A DNA stretch of 49,429 nt from Bacillota bacterium (GCA_022360955.1 JAKSBV010000335.1:1-49429), one strand, 5' to 3'. Positions 10,201 to 17,483 are shown, numbered from the stretch's first letter. Numbers and translations: made by a program. The notes: generated from the sequence alone by a model not told the origin.

Positions 10201-10420
10201 CAAAAAAGCGGAAGACAGTGACGAAATCATTGTCAGATTGTATGAATGCTATAACAGAAGAAGCACGGCAAATCTGACATTCTTTAAAACATTGGCCGGA
10301 GCATGGGAATGTGACTTAATGGAAAACAATATAAGCGAAATAGACTTCCACCCCCATGGCTTTGAATTTGAAATCAAACCCTATGAGATTAAGACGTTTA
10401 AAGTAAAAGTTAGTGGGTAG
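7280..10420 (+). CDS. Alpha-mannosidase, glycoside hydrolase family 38
   Basis: Predicted to release alpha-linked mannose with retention of configuration, using a metal ion. The product (1046 residues from ATG 7280) has the family's usual length. Visible motifs are GHTHIDVAWKW (metal ligands His242 and Asp244), WLPDVFGYS with the nucleophile Asp near 354, FGHGDGGGGPTKGM, ELYLEYHRGTYT, and NQFHDILPGSSIKEVY, followed by the beta-sandwich C-terminal half. I chose ATG 7280 because GGAGG lies at 7268-7272; an ATG at 7274 is too close, and the longer frame from 7241 begins inside a hairpin. No signal peptide is seen, so the enzyme is likely cytoplasmic. The neighbouring sulfatase and two sugar-type regulators suggest a mannose-glycan locus, but no transporter is present in the window. 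Confidence 0.95.
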   Translation: MFLTDQRVKRICEELAEYMHPDSEKILSYKMKEGNFKGGEAPGLDTTGWESFHPEQRWGGLDKHYWFRTEVKIPDRFENQTVIYELTTGREKDWDATNPQFLVYVNGELVQGLDVNHRDIILCEKAKAGEVYAIALHAYSGMEAGLVELNSQLSVLDREVEKLYYNIKVPLDVATLLGEEDERRFKILNFLNEAVNILDLRKPFSESYHVSVREANQFLETAFYEEYCGESNGIAHCVGHTHIDVAWKWALAQTREKVVRSFSTVLNLMKQYPEYRFMSSQPQLYKFIKEDQPEVYEAIKQSVADGKWEPEGGMWLEADCNLASGESLVRQVMFGKRFFQQEFGVDNRILWLPDVFGYSAALPQILRKSGIDYFMTTKISWNEYNKMPYDTFMWHGIDGTDILTHFITTCDFAEAEEDHRTTYNGDLIPSQVMGTWRRYQQKSLNDNVLISFGHGDGGGGPTKGMLENARRMEKGIPGCPKVKMGHSLDFFEELETKVAENPKFPKWVGELYLEYHRGTYTSMARNKKYNRKSELMYQDAEWLSVLNKYAAQAGQYPAGQLNEGWETILLNQFHDILPGSSIKEVYEDSLEQYIKVVEDGQQLIDSASDSIVERIDLKHTSVVVFNPLGHDRSDVVAFELPDGYDDAEVYDEDGRKIAVQIVEDGKGIFFAEQVPAKGYKSFRLEKAARREQAEPIAVDRGNLANRFFDIQLDENANIVSIFDKVNNRQVLQKGMRGNVLQAFEDKPITYDAWDINLYYQEKMWEINDVQSIKVVENGPVRACLKIEKSFLDSTIVQKLYIYHDLPRIDFANVIDWKEKQILLKTAFPVDIHTDKAAYDIQYGNVERPTHWNTSWDTARFEVCAHKWADLSEDGYGVSLMNDCKYGYDIKDGVMRLTLLKSAVEPNPDADREIHSFTYSLYPHAEDWKRAGTVSMAYALNCPMYAKVEKAHEGTLPAALSFVQTNQENVVIEVVKKAEDSDEIIVRLYECYNRRSTANLTFFKTLAGAWECDLMENNISEIDFHPHGFEFEIKPYEIKTFKVKVSG

Positions 10421-10627
10421 TGGGTAGTTGGTGGTGGGTAGAGAAGGACCGTAATGGGTATGCATTACGGTCCTTTTTTTTGGGTGTGTTTGGTTAGTCG
10501 GGTGAATATTTGGAATTGGATAGCGCAATCATCCAACCATTAATAACAGTACATTACAAATGTCCAAACTTCCGTCCAGCTATCTCTCACCACCACCCAC
10601 TATCCACTACCCACCACCAACTATTTT
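10409..10627. repeat. G-rich simple-sequence inverted repeat between convergent genes
   Basis: TAGTGGGTAGTTGGTGGTGG-type words start at the GH38 stop codon. Their complement (CACCACCCACTATCC, CTACCCACCACCAACTA) ends at the stop codon of the leftward gene. The arms could pair over about 30 bases around the terminator. Similar words appear at 27703-27860 and 41570-41620. Outside the terminator the enclosed 10482-10587 stretch shows no gene. Confidence 0.7.
10445..10481 (+). terminator. Rho-independent terminator after the alpha-mannosidase
   Basis: AGGACCGTAAT (10445-10455) pairs with ATTACGGTCCT (10464-10474) and is followed by a run of T. This is a strong 11-bp stem. Confidence 0.9.
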
Positions 10628-11970
10628 TCTTCTATCGCCTCACGGATGCTTTTTTTCAACTGTTCTATGTCGGGGATGATGCTTACGTATTTGATTTTTC
10701 CGTCGATACAGATGGTCGGGATGGCTTGTACGCCTAATTTCAGCATACAAACGACCGCTTCCTTATTTTTGATTTTGTGCTCCGTATATCTCACTTTATC
10801 ACCGAAATCTGCCGCTGCGACCCTGACGGCTTCCATCATGTACTGGCAGGGGGCGCAGGATTCGGAATCAAGCGTAATGACATCGAGGATAACCTGTTCT
10901 TCCTTTTGATAGTCCGGCAGTTGTACTTCGATGCCTTCTAAGACATTTGTATATTCCAAAAATTCGCCAACCTCTCCATGTACCGTACTGGTGACCGCCT
11001 TAACGTTTTCTTGAGGAGTGGCAAAGGGCATGTCACACCCGGGGGAAAGGATAAAGCCTTTTTTGCCGCCAATAGCCATGCAGTTCTCCGCATCTTTGAT
11101 ATTATCCATCGGCGTGCCGAACAACATGGTAACGGTTAATTTGATATTACCCCCTATCGAAACACCGTATTTTACAGCGATTTCTTTAACAAATTCCATG
11201 GGGATGTTTTCATCAAAAGAAATATTATGGGGTTTGCATTTACACATTTCTTCGATATTGTTTTTCGCATTGCCGCATACAAAGAAAGAGCAGCCTTTTC
11301 CCGTTGATTTGATATAGTCAAACACAGCGGTTGCATAAGGGGATACAAATTCTGCAAAGCTGTCCGGTGAAATCTGGGAAACCATAGGGTCAACAACGGC
11401 TATAATGTCTACGCCGGCTTCGATATACATCCTGGAAGTGTTAATACATACTTCCTGGCAGAAGGTCATCAGTTTATGAACATTTTCCGGTTCATCAATC
11501 ATCTCAAAGAATATATCCGTACCCATCAAGTGCAGGGCCAAGGTAAAGGGGCCCGTAATCAGCCCGTATATGGCGATATTATCACCTAATGATTGACAAA
11601 TTTCTCGGGTCGCTTTCAATACGATAGGAAATCTACCGTCTTTTTCCGTGGGTATTTTGAGGTCTTCTAATTTTTTGCCCTGTTCCATCGGGTGGGTTGC
11701 AACAGAAGGCGGGTTGTTCGCCGCATATTTTAATTCGCATCCCATTGCTTCTGCTTCTACCTGCAAATCAAACAATGCCGGCAGACCGTCAGGATTGTAA
11801 AGTTCATAGGCCTTTTGCACGCCTTTGACGATATAATCGCTGTTTTTGAAAAAGTCCTCTGCCGTTACATCGATTAAACTGGCCGCATGACAGCCTACAA
11901 AGGGGACCCAGGGGGTGCGTTCTACTTCCTTGTTATAAAAAGCATCCAACACCAATTGTTTTGAATTCAC
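10621..11970 (-). CDS. MtaA/UroD-family corrinoid methyltransferase fused to a thioredoxin-like domain
   Basis: Residues 1 to about 340 resemble the uroporphyrinogen decarboxylase/MtaA-CmuA superfamily, whose members move methyl groups between corrinoid proteins and a thiol. GFILSPGCDMPFATPQENVKA (about 305-325) carries the conserved Cys312. The usual His-X-Cys zinc motif reads Phe230-Val-Cys232, so the zinc-ligand histidine is missing. Residues about 355-449 form a thioredoxin/glutaredoxin-like domain with a CAPC active site (Cys372, Cys375) and AIPTICIDGKIK with the cis-Pro; this is not part of normal MtaA. ATG 11970 has GGAGG upstream. It is transcribed away from a PocR/AraC gene and a corrinoid protein, which are likely partners. 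True uroporphyrinogen decarboxylation is unlikely because no heme genes are nearby. Confidence 0.85.
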   Translation of the reverse strand: MNSKQLVLDAFYNKEVERTPWVPFVGCHAASLIDVTAEDFFKNSDYIVKGVQKAYELYNPDGLPALFDLQVEAEAMGCELKYAANNPPSVATHPMEQGKKLEDLKIPTEKDGRFPIVLKATREICQSLGDNIAIYGLITGPFTLALHLMGTDIFFEMIDEPENVHKLMTFCQEVCINTSRMYIEAGVDIIAVVDPMVSQISPDSFAEFVSPYATAVFDYIKSTGKGCSFFVCGNAKNNIEEMCKCKPHNISFDENIPMEFVKEIAVKYGVSIGGNIKLTVTMLFGTPMDNIKDAENCMAIGGKKGFILSPGCDMPFATPQENVKAVTSTVHGEVGEFLEYTNVLEGIEVQLPDYQKEEQVILDVITLDSESCAPCQYMMEAVRVAAADFGDKVRYTEHKIKNKEAVVCMLKLGVQAIPTICIDGKIKYVSIIPDIEQLKKSIREAIEEK

Positions 11971-12401
11971 ACTATTTTCCTCCTTTTAAACGTAAACACT
12001 GTTTTAGTTTGAGCATTTTGTTATACAATAGATTAATTAAAATATTACCGGATTTTAAGCATAAATGATATAAATCAATTTTGATAATTTGTATTTTTTT
12101 ATGCAAAACGCACATATCATCATGAAATAATACAAAAAAGGTTAAGATTTTTCAATACCGGTTTGTAAGAACGTAGTACTATAAATGTGTAGTCCGATCA
12201 TCCCGAACTTTTACATGCATTTAAATAACGTTGAGAAATGATTTCCTTTGAGCGATAAAACGCGCCATACACTAACCAAAAATGTAAAAATATACGTGCG
12301 CCCACTATATTTACATAAAATTGATGATTTGATACAATATTGATAAAGGATTATAAGTGCTTTTTAACATAAAGGGTATGTTTCTCAAAGATATTATTAA
12401 A
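11971..12401. other. AT-rich divergent intergenic region
   Basis: A 430-base A/T-rich gap between the leftward methyltransferase gene and the rightward PocR/AraC gene. It must contain both promoters, but I see no convincing consensus pair. No ORF or RNA structure is supported. A family B repeat follows at 12402. Confidence 0.5.
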
Positions 12402-12447
12402 GATAGCCAACTGTAAACCTAAAAATACTATTCTAAAGTTGGGTATC
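12402..12447. repeat. Dispersed repeat family B, copy B2 (46-bp minimal form)
   Basis: GATAGCCAACT (12402-12412) and AGTTGGGTATC (12437-12447) bound an element from which the interior CTGCGTTTTTTGTG segment has been lost. It keeps GTAAACCTAAAAATACTATT, identical to the left portion of the copy at 30994 apart from one base. Confidence 0.75.
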
Positions 12448-12544
12448 CTATATATTGTGAAACGCACTTTTCCTAAATTTTGCCGGAGCACACGGTTTGG
12501 TGCAGAAAGCAATGGTGTTGCTCGGGATTGGAAAGAGTGAGGTA

Positions 12545-13861
12545 ATGACATACTTCATGAAACAAGATGATGTTGGATTTGATCTGGAGAAAGCCAAAAA
12601 ATGTGTAGAGACCTACAGTCGCGCGGTGGGCGTTAATTGTATTATTATAGATGCTCAGGGTGAGACCCTCTACGATACCGATGGGGGCGGTGGAGCCTGT
12701 AGGTTTTGTAAAAGGATACAAAGTATTTCAAAAAACCGTTTAAGCTGCCCCAAGGTGCACTTATATGGCAGTTACCAGGCCGAGAGATTCGGAGGTAAAT
12801 ATATATTCTTTTGTCCGATGGGACTGGTTCATTGGGCCTCGCCCCTTTTCGCCGAAGGGATGATGAGAGGTGCGGTATTAGGCGGTCCGGTGCTGATGGT
12901 CGAACCGGAAGAGTTTTTGATGGATGATATTATCAGGAAAAACAATATTGCGGAAAAAGAGATTGAGGGATTAAAGAAATATACGGGCGATATCCCTGTT
13001 ATTCAGCCGGAGATTGTCAGTGAATTATCGGAGCTATTGTTTATGGTGGCTGCACATATTTCCGGTGTTCAATCTTCGCAATATGTTGAAAAGCGGGCCC
13101 TGCACCGGCAGCAGTCGAATATATCCGAATATATACATGATATGAAGAAGAAGGACGGGACGGAAAATGCCCGGTCCGGTTATCCTTTAGAGAAGGAAAG
13201 AGAATTGCTGACGTTGATATCGATGGGGGATAAAGCAGGTTCACAGAAAATTTTAAATGAAATACTGGGGTATATATTTTTTTCCACAGGCAGAAATTTT
13301 GATGTCATAAAGGCCCGAGTACTGGAGCTTGTCGTCCTGTTATCCAGAGCGGCCTTGGAGGGCGGTGCGGATGCAGAGCAGATATTCGGGTTAAACTATC
13401 AGTATCTGAATCAGATTGACGGTTTTGAGGCAGTGGAAGAACTTGCTTATTGGCTGTCAAAGATAATGGTAAGATTTACGGATTGCGTATTCAATTTTAC
13501 CGATGTCAAGCATGTGGATGTTATCTATAAAGCGGTAGATTATGTCAAAAGAAATTATATGAAGAAGCTTTCCTTGGAAGAAGCAGCTTCCCATGTTTTT
13601 TTGAGTCCGTCCTATTTTAGCAAGATTTTTAAAGAAGAGATGAAAGTTAATTTCAGCGCCTATTTGAATCGTATCAGAATTGAGATGAGTAAGAAATTAT
13701 TGCTGGATGACGATATTGCTTTGGTGGATATTTCAAATCTGGTGGGATTTGAAGATCAGAGCTATTTTTCAAAAGTATTTAAAAGAATCACAGGGTTAAG
13801 CCCCGGTAAGTTCCGGGAGTCCAGAGGAAAGCTAAAGGCCGCGGATGTGCCCGAAGGCTAA
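12545..13861 (+). CDS. PocR-domain AraC-family regulator
   Basis: The 438-residue product has an N-terminal PocR ligand-sensing domain (about 13-170) with cysteines at about 52, 55, 68 and 90 (ACRFCKR, LSCPKVH, FFCPMGLVHWASP), then a linker and a C-terminal AraC double helix-turn-helix (about 335-430, with SPSYFSKIFKEEM and DQSYFSKVFKRITG). PocR domains are typical of regulators of corrinoid- or glycol-related genes, which fits the adjacent corrinoid protein and the divergent methyltransferase. The start is uncertain: ATG 12545 (after GAAAGAG) keeps the whole domain, while the open frame extends back to TTG 12497 or GTG 12500 (after CCGGAG). Confidence 0.9.
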   Translation: MTYFMKQDDVGFDLEKAKKCVETYSRAVGVNCIIIDAQGETLYDTDGGGGACRFCKRIQSISKNRLSCPKVHLYGSYQAERFGGKYIFFCPMGLVHWASPLFAEGMMRGAVLGGPVLMVEPEEFLMDDIIRKNNIAEKEIEGLKKYTGDIPVIQPEIVSELSELLFMVAAHISGVQSSQYVEKRALHRQQSNISEYIHDMKKKDGTENARSGYPLEKERELLTLISMGDKAGSQKILNEILGYIFFSTGRNFDVIKARVLELVVLLSRAALEGGADAEQIFGLNYQYLNQIDGFEAVEELAYWLSKIMVRFTDCVFNFTDVKHVDVIYKAVDYVKRNYMKKLSLEEAASHVFLSPSYFSKIFKEEMKVNFSAYLNRIRIEMSKKLLLDDDIALVDISNLVGFEDQSYFSKVFKRITGLSPGKFRESRGKLKAADVPEG

Positions 13862-13892
13862 AGACGTTTTTATAAATAAGGGAGGAATCATG

Positions 13893-14531
13893 ATGAGTAT
13901 TTTAAACGAGATTTCCGCATTTCTACAGAAAGGAAGGGCAAAAAACGTAAAGGAATTGGTTCAAAAAGCTATTGATGAGGGTATAGAGGCTAAAACAATT
14001 CTTGACGAAGGACTTCTATCCGGGATGAATATTATCGGAGAAAAGTTCAAGAACAATGAGGTCTATGTTCCGGAGGTGCTGATTGCGGCAAGGGCCATGA
14101 ATGCCGGCACGGAATTATTAAAGCCTTTATTGGTTTCCGAAGGTGTGGAAGCGGTTGGGAAAGTGATCCTTGGCACTGTGCGAGGTGATCTTCACGATAT
14201 AGGCAAAAACCTTGTTAGAATGATGATGGAAGGCAAAGGGTTAGAAGTTATCGATTTGGGCATTGATGTTCCGCCGGAAGCCTTTATTAGTGCGGCTAAA
14301 GAGCAAGGCGCTCAAATTATTGCCTGTTCGGCACTGCTGACGACAACAATGACCGAAATGAAGCATGTGGTAGAGCATGCTGAAAAAGAAGGGATCAGGA
14401 ATAACGTTACGATTATGGTAGGAGGAGCGCCGGTAACCGGTAGTTTCTGTGAGAGTATAGGGGCGGATATTTATACCCCGGATGCTGCTTCGGCAGCCAG
14501 CGAAGCGGCGGCCGCCTGTAAAGCTTCTTAA
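13893..14531 (+). CDS. Corrinoid (B12-binding) methyltransferase protein, MtaC/MtbC type
   Basis: A methyl carrier: it binds cobalamin and shuttles a methyl group between a substrate methyltransferase and an MtaA- or MtrH-type partner. The 212-residue product has an N-terminal helical cap (about 1-85, GMNIIGEKFKNNEVYVPEVL) and a Rossmann-like B12 domain with the DxHxxG motif (GDLHDIGKN, Asp99-His101-Gly104). Two ATGs (13890, 13893) follow GGAGG at 13881-13885; spacing favours 13893. It starts 31 bases after the PocR/AraC stop and is likely cotranscribed. A dedicated substrate methyltransferase (MtaB or MttB type) is absent from the window. Confidence 0.95.
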   Translation: MSILNEISAFLQKGRAKNVKELVQKAIDEGIEAKTILDEGLLSGMNIIGEKFKNNEVYVPEVLIAARAMNAGTELLKPLLVSEGVEAVGKVILGTVRGDLHDIGKNLVRMMMEGKGLEVIDLGIDVPPEAFISAAKEQGAQIIACSALLTTTMTEMKHVVEHAEKEGIRNNVTIMVGGAPVTGSFCESIGADIYTPDAASAASEAAAACKAS

Positions 14532-14546
14532 GGTGAGTTAGTGAGG

Positions 14547-14592
14547 ACAACCTCTGTGAAATCCTTTTAGGTTTTCGCAGAGGTTGTTTTTA
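14547..14592 (+). terminator. Rho-independent terminator after the corrinoid protein
   Basis: ACAACCTCTGTGAAA (from 14547) pairs with TTTTCGCAGAGGTTGT (to 14588) and is followed by T residues. It closes the regulator/corrinoid transcript. Confidence 0.85.
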
Positions 14593-14657
14593 AATGCATG
14601 GAAATGTGTTATAATCTATATATTGGATGATCATTTTACCAAAGAGAGGTTAGTCGT

Positions 14658-14810
14658 TTGAGATTGAGCAGAGTGGCAAAATATAAATTGCAGAAAAAAG
14701 AAAAGAGACGGTTTATTGTTTTCTTTTATATCATGATTCCGCTGTTTACCATACTTTTGGGCTACATGGTTACGAGGGTATTTATTACGCCCATAGCAGC
14801 AGGCGGCTAG
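14658..14810 (+). CDS. Small membrane protein, 50 residues, unknown function
   Basis: TTG 14658 lies eight bases after GAGAGG (14644-14649) and opens a 50-codon frame ending in TAG at 14810. The peptide has a basic N-terminus (KYKLQKKEKRR) followed by one hydrophobic segment (FIVFFYIMIPLFTILLGYMV), giving a single membrane helix with the N-terminus predicted inside. A TATAAT (14610-14615) overlaps the preceding terminator's downstream flank. I do not recognise the family; the layout resembles the membrane anchor of small clostridial envelope or sporulation proteins. Confidence 0.6.
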   Translation: MRLSRVAKYKLQKKEKRRFIVFFYIMIPLFTILLGYMVTRVFITPIAAGG

Positions 14811-14897
14811 GAGGTTTACAGCTTCGGCATATGAGGGTTCTCTGCCTTGTGTCGGGAGCGCATCGTATTTGATAGTACAGATGTTTTAATCCTTAAA

Positions 14898-14973
14898 GAT
14901 AAGGAACTGCAATCTTAAAGTATATTTGGACGAATTTTGTTCAAATATCAATGCGGTTTTAAAATTCGGTATC
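14898..14973. repeat. Dispersed repeat family B, copy B3 (diverged)
   Basis: GATAAGGAACTGCAATC (14898) and AATTCGGTATC (to 14973) give imperfect inverted ends. The interior differs from the other copies. It lies directly before the DRTGG gene and forms its leader. Confidence 0.6.
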
Positions 14974-15016
14974 CATATGATGAGAATGGGTGGATCAATT
15001 TGAAAGGGCTGAGTAT

Positions 15017-15376
15017 ATGAAGCTGGAGACGGTAAAAGAAATTTTAGAAGCAGAGGTGCTTGTCGGTGAAGAATTTTTAGAGATGGATGTCTTATCAGCC
15101 TGTGGTTGTGATTTGATGAGTGATGTTCTTGCTTTTGTAAAAGACCGTGTGCTGTTACTGACGGGATTGGTGAATCCCCAGGTTATAAGAACTGCAGAAA
15201 TGATGGATATTAGGGCGATTGCATTTGTAAGAGGAAAGGTTCCCGGAAAAGAGGTTCTGGAACTGGCAAAAGAAAAAGACATGATCTTGCTGACAACAAA
15301 ATATCCTTTATATGTATCATGTGGACGTTTGTATCATGAAGGACTCATGAACGGTTCTAACATCGTTGAGCGTTAA
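15017..15376 (+). CDS. DRTGG-domain protein (first copy)
   Basis: A single DRTGG-type domain of 119 residues (MKLETVKEILEAEVLVGEE to GLMNGSNIVER). DRTGG domains occur beside CBS domains and phosphotransacetylases and are thought to bind small ligands; no catalytic role is established. ATG 15017 follows AAGGG at 15004-15008; GTG 14990 would add nine residues. The stop overlaps an ATG of the next frame (TAATG), and the HATPase and sensory hydrogenase follow, so the three genes probably form one signalling operon. A second DRTGG protein lies at 21270, beside hydC. Confidence 0.82.
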   Translation: MKLETVKEILEAEVLVGEEFLEMDVLSACGCDLMSDVLAFVKDRVLLLTGLVNPQVIRTAEMMDIRAIAFVRGKVPGKEVLELAKEKDMILLTTKYPLYVSCGRLYHEGLMNGSNIVER

Positions 15377-15387
15377 TGGAGGTGCAT

Positions 15388-15819
15388 ATGGCAGAGAATA
15401 ATAAGGTGATTAGATTACATTACGAGGTGGACGGAGAGGATTTCTCTTTGGCCGGAGAGGCGTCCAGCAATGTCAAAAAGGTGTTAAAGCAATTAGGGTT
15501 CGATCCTCAGGTGGTGCGTAAGGTTGCCATTGCAATGTATGAAGGAGAAATCAACATGGTCATACATGCACAAGGCGGTACGGTCGAGGTTGAAATCACC
15601 CCTGCACAAATCAAAATGATATTGCAGGATCAAGGTCCCGGTATTCCCGATATCGATCTGGCCATGCAGGAGGGGTATTCTACTGCCCCTCACAAGATCA
15701 GGGAATTGGGGTTTGGAGCGGGTATGGGTCTTCCGAACATGAAGAGTTATACCGATGAAATGCATATTCGTTCTGAAGTAGGAAAAGGCACAACCGTAGA
15801 GATGATTGTAAAGACGTAA
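15388..15819 (+). CDS. RsbW-like HATPase (serine/threonine-protein kinase, anti-sigma type)
   Basis: The 143-residue product is essentially one GHKL ATP-binding domain: N-box YEGEINMVIHA (about 51-61), G1 box DQGPGIPDID (81-90), G2 region GFGAGMGLPNM (108-118), and GKGTTVEM near the end. Proteins of this size act as anti-sigma factors or switch kinases, not as full two-component sensors; no histidine phosphoacceptor domain is present. GGAGG at 15378-15382 directs ATG 15388. It lies between a DRTGG protein and a sensory hydrogenase, so a role in relaying a hydrogenase-derived signal is inferred. Confidence 0.88.
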   Translation: MAENNKVIRLHYEVDGEDFSLAGEASSNVKKVLKQLGFDPQVVRKVAIAMYEGEINMVIHAQGGTVEVEITPAQIKMILQDQGPGIPDIDLAMQEGYSTAPHKIRELGFGAGMGLPNMKSYTDEMHIRSEVGKGTTVEMIVKT

Positions 15820-15879
15820 GATACCGAAGCTCAGTGTAAAATAATTGAGGCGTTTAAGATATTAGAAGGTGTGATGAGT

Positions 15880-17193
15880 ATGTCTGAATATTTTCATTCA
15901 GTTAGATTAGAGAAGGAAAAATGCAAAGGATGTACAAATTGTATCAAAAGATGTCCTACCGAAGCCATAAGGGTGAGGAACGGAAAAGCGAAGATCATTA
16001 AGGAAAGATGCATCGATTGCGGTGAATGTATCCGTGTATGCCCTTATCATGCCAAAAAGGCCGTTACGGACCCCTTTGAAGATATTTTCAATTATCAATA
16101 TAGGGTTGCCTTACCGGCCCCCACACTCTACGGGCAGTTTAAAAACGTATGGGATATTGATATGATTCTTACCGGATTAAAGAGAATTGGTTTTGATGAT
16201 GTTTTTGAGGTTGCCCGGGCGGCAGAAGTCGTATCATTGGCCACTAAACGTTTTTTTGAGTCGGGGCGGGTCAAAAAGCCGGCCATATCTTCTGCATGTC
16301 CGGCGGTGGTCCGGCTGATTTCGGTAAGGTTTCCCAATCTGATTGATCATATTATACCGATCAAATCACCGATGGAAGTAGCGGCACGGCTGGCAAAACG
16401 GAAAATTTCGCTTCAAACGGGCTTGAAACAGGAAGAAATAGGCGTGTTTTTCATTACGCCGTGTGCGGCCAAGATGACCAGCACAAAGGTGCCGGTGGGC
16501 AGCGACAATTCTTTTGTAGATGGTGTTATTGCCATGAAGGATGTCTGCCTGAAGCTGGCTGCCATTCTGGGTAAAATAGATGACGTTGAAAAGCTTTCCA
16601 CATCGGGAATGAGGGGGATCTGCTGGGCAAAAAGCGGCGGCGAAAGCGCAGCATTGGGAGACGAAAAAAATATCAGCGTGGACGGTATTCATCATGTCAT
16701 TAAAGTGCTGGAAGAATTGGAAAATGATAAATTATCCGATATGGATTTTGTTGAAGCGTTGTCCTGTACGGGCGGATGTGTAGGCGGTCCTCTCACTGTG
16801 GAGAATAACTTTGTAGCGAAAAACAGGGTCCGGCAGATAGCAGCATTGAATGATAAAAGGGATTCGGTGGAAGAGTCCGCGTATTTAGATGCAATCGATA
16901 TCGCATGGACCAACCATGTCACCTATCGGCCGGTTATGAAATTGGATAACGATATGATAGAGGCCATGAAAAAGATGGAAATTCTTGAAGAAATCTACAA
17001 AGAGCTGCCGGGACTGGACTGCGGTTCCTGCGGTTCGCCGAGCTGCCGCGCCCTTGCGGAAGATATTGTGAGAGGCTTTGCAACGGAGACGGATTGTATC
17101 TTTATGTTGAGGGAGAAAGTGAGAACCTTAACAAAGGAAATGATGGATCTGGAAAGTAAAATGCCTCCTGCCTTTAGAAAAGAGGAAGAATAA
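15880..17193 (+). CDS. hydS: Sensory-type [FeFe]-hydrogenase (HydS-like)
   Basis: Residues 15-60 carry two [4Fe-4S] motifs (CKGCTNCIKRC and CIDCGECIRVC). The middle is an [FeFe]-hydrogenase H-domain with H-cluster cysteines at about 140, 195, 296 and 300. Its loops depart from catalytic enzymes: L1 reads SSACPAV (the proton-relay Cys of TSCCP is Ala), L2 reads TPCAAKMTS (Met and Glu lost), L3 reads CTGGCVGGP. These changes match the sensory group described for Thermotoga maritima HydS. Residues about 381-406 form a further Cys4 Fe-S domain (CGSCGSPSC with a distal Cys), followed by a short charged helix; no PAS domain is present. GTG 15871, ATG 15874 and ATG 15880 are possible starts; the GAAGG spacing favours 15880. 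DRTGG and HATPase genes precede it, so it likely senses H2 or redox state. Confidence 0.88.
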   Translation: MSEYFHSVRLEKEKCKGCTNCIKRCPTEAIRVRNGKAKIIKERCIDCGECIRVCPYHAKKAVTDPFEDIFNYQYRVALPAPTLYGQFKNVWDIDMILTGLKRIGFDDVFEVARAAEVVSLATKRFFESGRVKKPAISSACPAVVRLISVRFPNLIDHIIPIKSPMEVAARLAKRKISLQTGLKQEEIGVFFITPCAAKMTSTKVPVGSDNSFVDGVIAMKDVCLKLAAILGKIDDVEKLSTSGMRGICWAKSGGESAALGDEKNISVDGIHHVIKVLEELENDKLSDMDFVEALSCTGGCVGGPLTVENNFVAKNRVRQIAALNDKRDSVEESAYLDAIDIAWTNHVTYRPVMKLDNDMIEAMKKMEILEEIYKELPGLDCGSCGSPSCRALAEDIVRGFATETDCIFMLREKVRTLTKEMMDLESKMPPAFRKEEE

Positions 17194-17207
17194 GTTTTAA
17201 AATACGC

Positions 17208-17236
17208 TTGACATAAGTTAGCATCATTGTTAAACT
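17208..17236 (+). promoter_or_regulatory. Promoter of the riboflavin operon
   Basis: TTGACA (17208-17213), 17-base spacer, TAAACT (17231-17236) with a TG extended -10 at 17228-17229. It lies about 25 bases before the FMN aptamer. Confidence 0.7.
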
Positions 17237-17263
17237 GGATTTAAATAAAAACTGAATAAAGAA

Positions 17264-17406
17264 GTCCTTCAGGGCAGGGTGTAATTCCCGACCGGCGGTA
17301 TAGCCCGCGAGCTGCTTGCGCAGTTGATCCGGTGTAATTCCGGGGCCGACAGTAAAGGTAGCACACTTTCAAAGTGTGATATCCGTAAAGTCTGGATGGG
17401 AGAAGG
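17264..17406 (+). promoter_or_regulatory. FMN riboswitch (RFN element)
   Basis: The conserved RFN blocks are present in order: CCTTCAGGGCAGGGTG, AATTCCCGACCGGCGGTA, AGCCCGCGAGC, GATCCGGTGTAATTCCGG, GGCCGACAGTA and TCTGGATGGGAGAAGGA. A variable stem-loop (CACACTTTCAAAGTGTG) sits before the last block. FMN binding is expected to favour the terminator at 17484-17514 and shut off the rib operon. Confidence 0.96.
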
Positions 17407-17483
17407 AGTATGAATATGGAAGCTGTACAAGGTGTCATGACCTGTGTATGGTTTAAAATGTTTGTAATAGGATTGAGCCGTAA

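Noticed and set aside
10621-11970. Assignment as uroporphyrinogen decarboxylase (hemE)
   Set aside because: The corrinoid context, the MtaA-type GFILSPGCDMP motif and the fused thioredoxin domain do not fit a heme enzyme.
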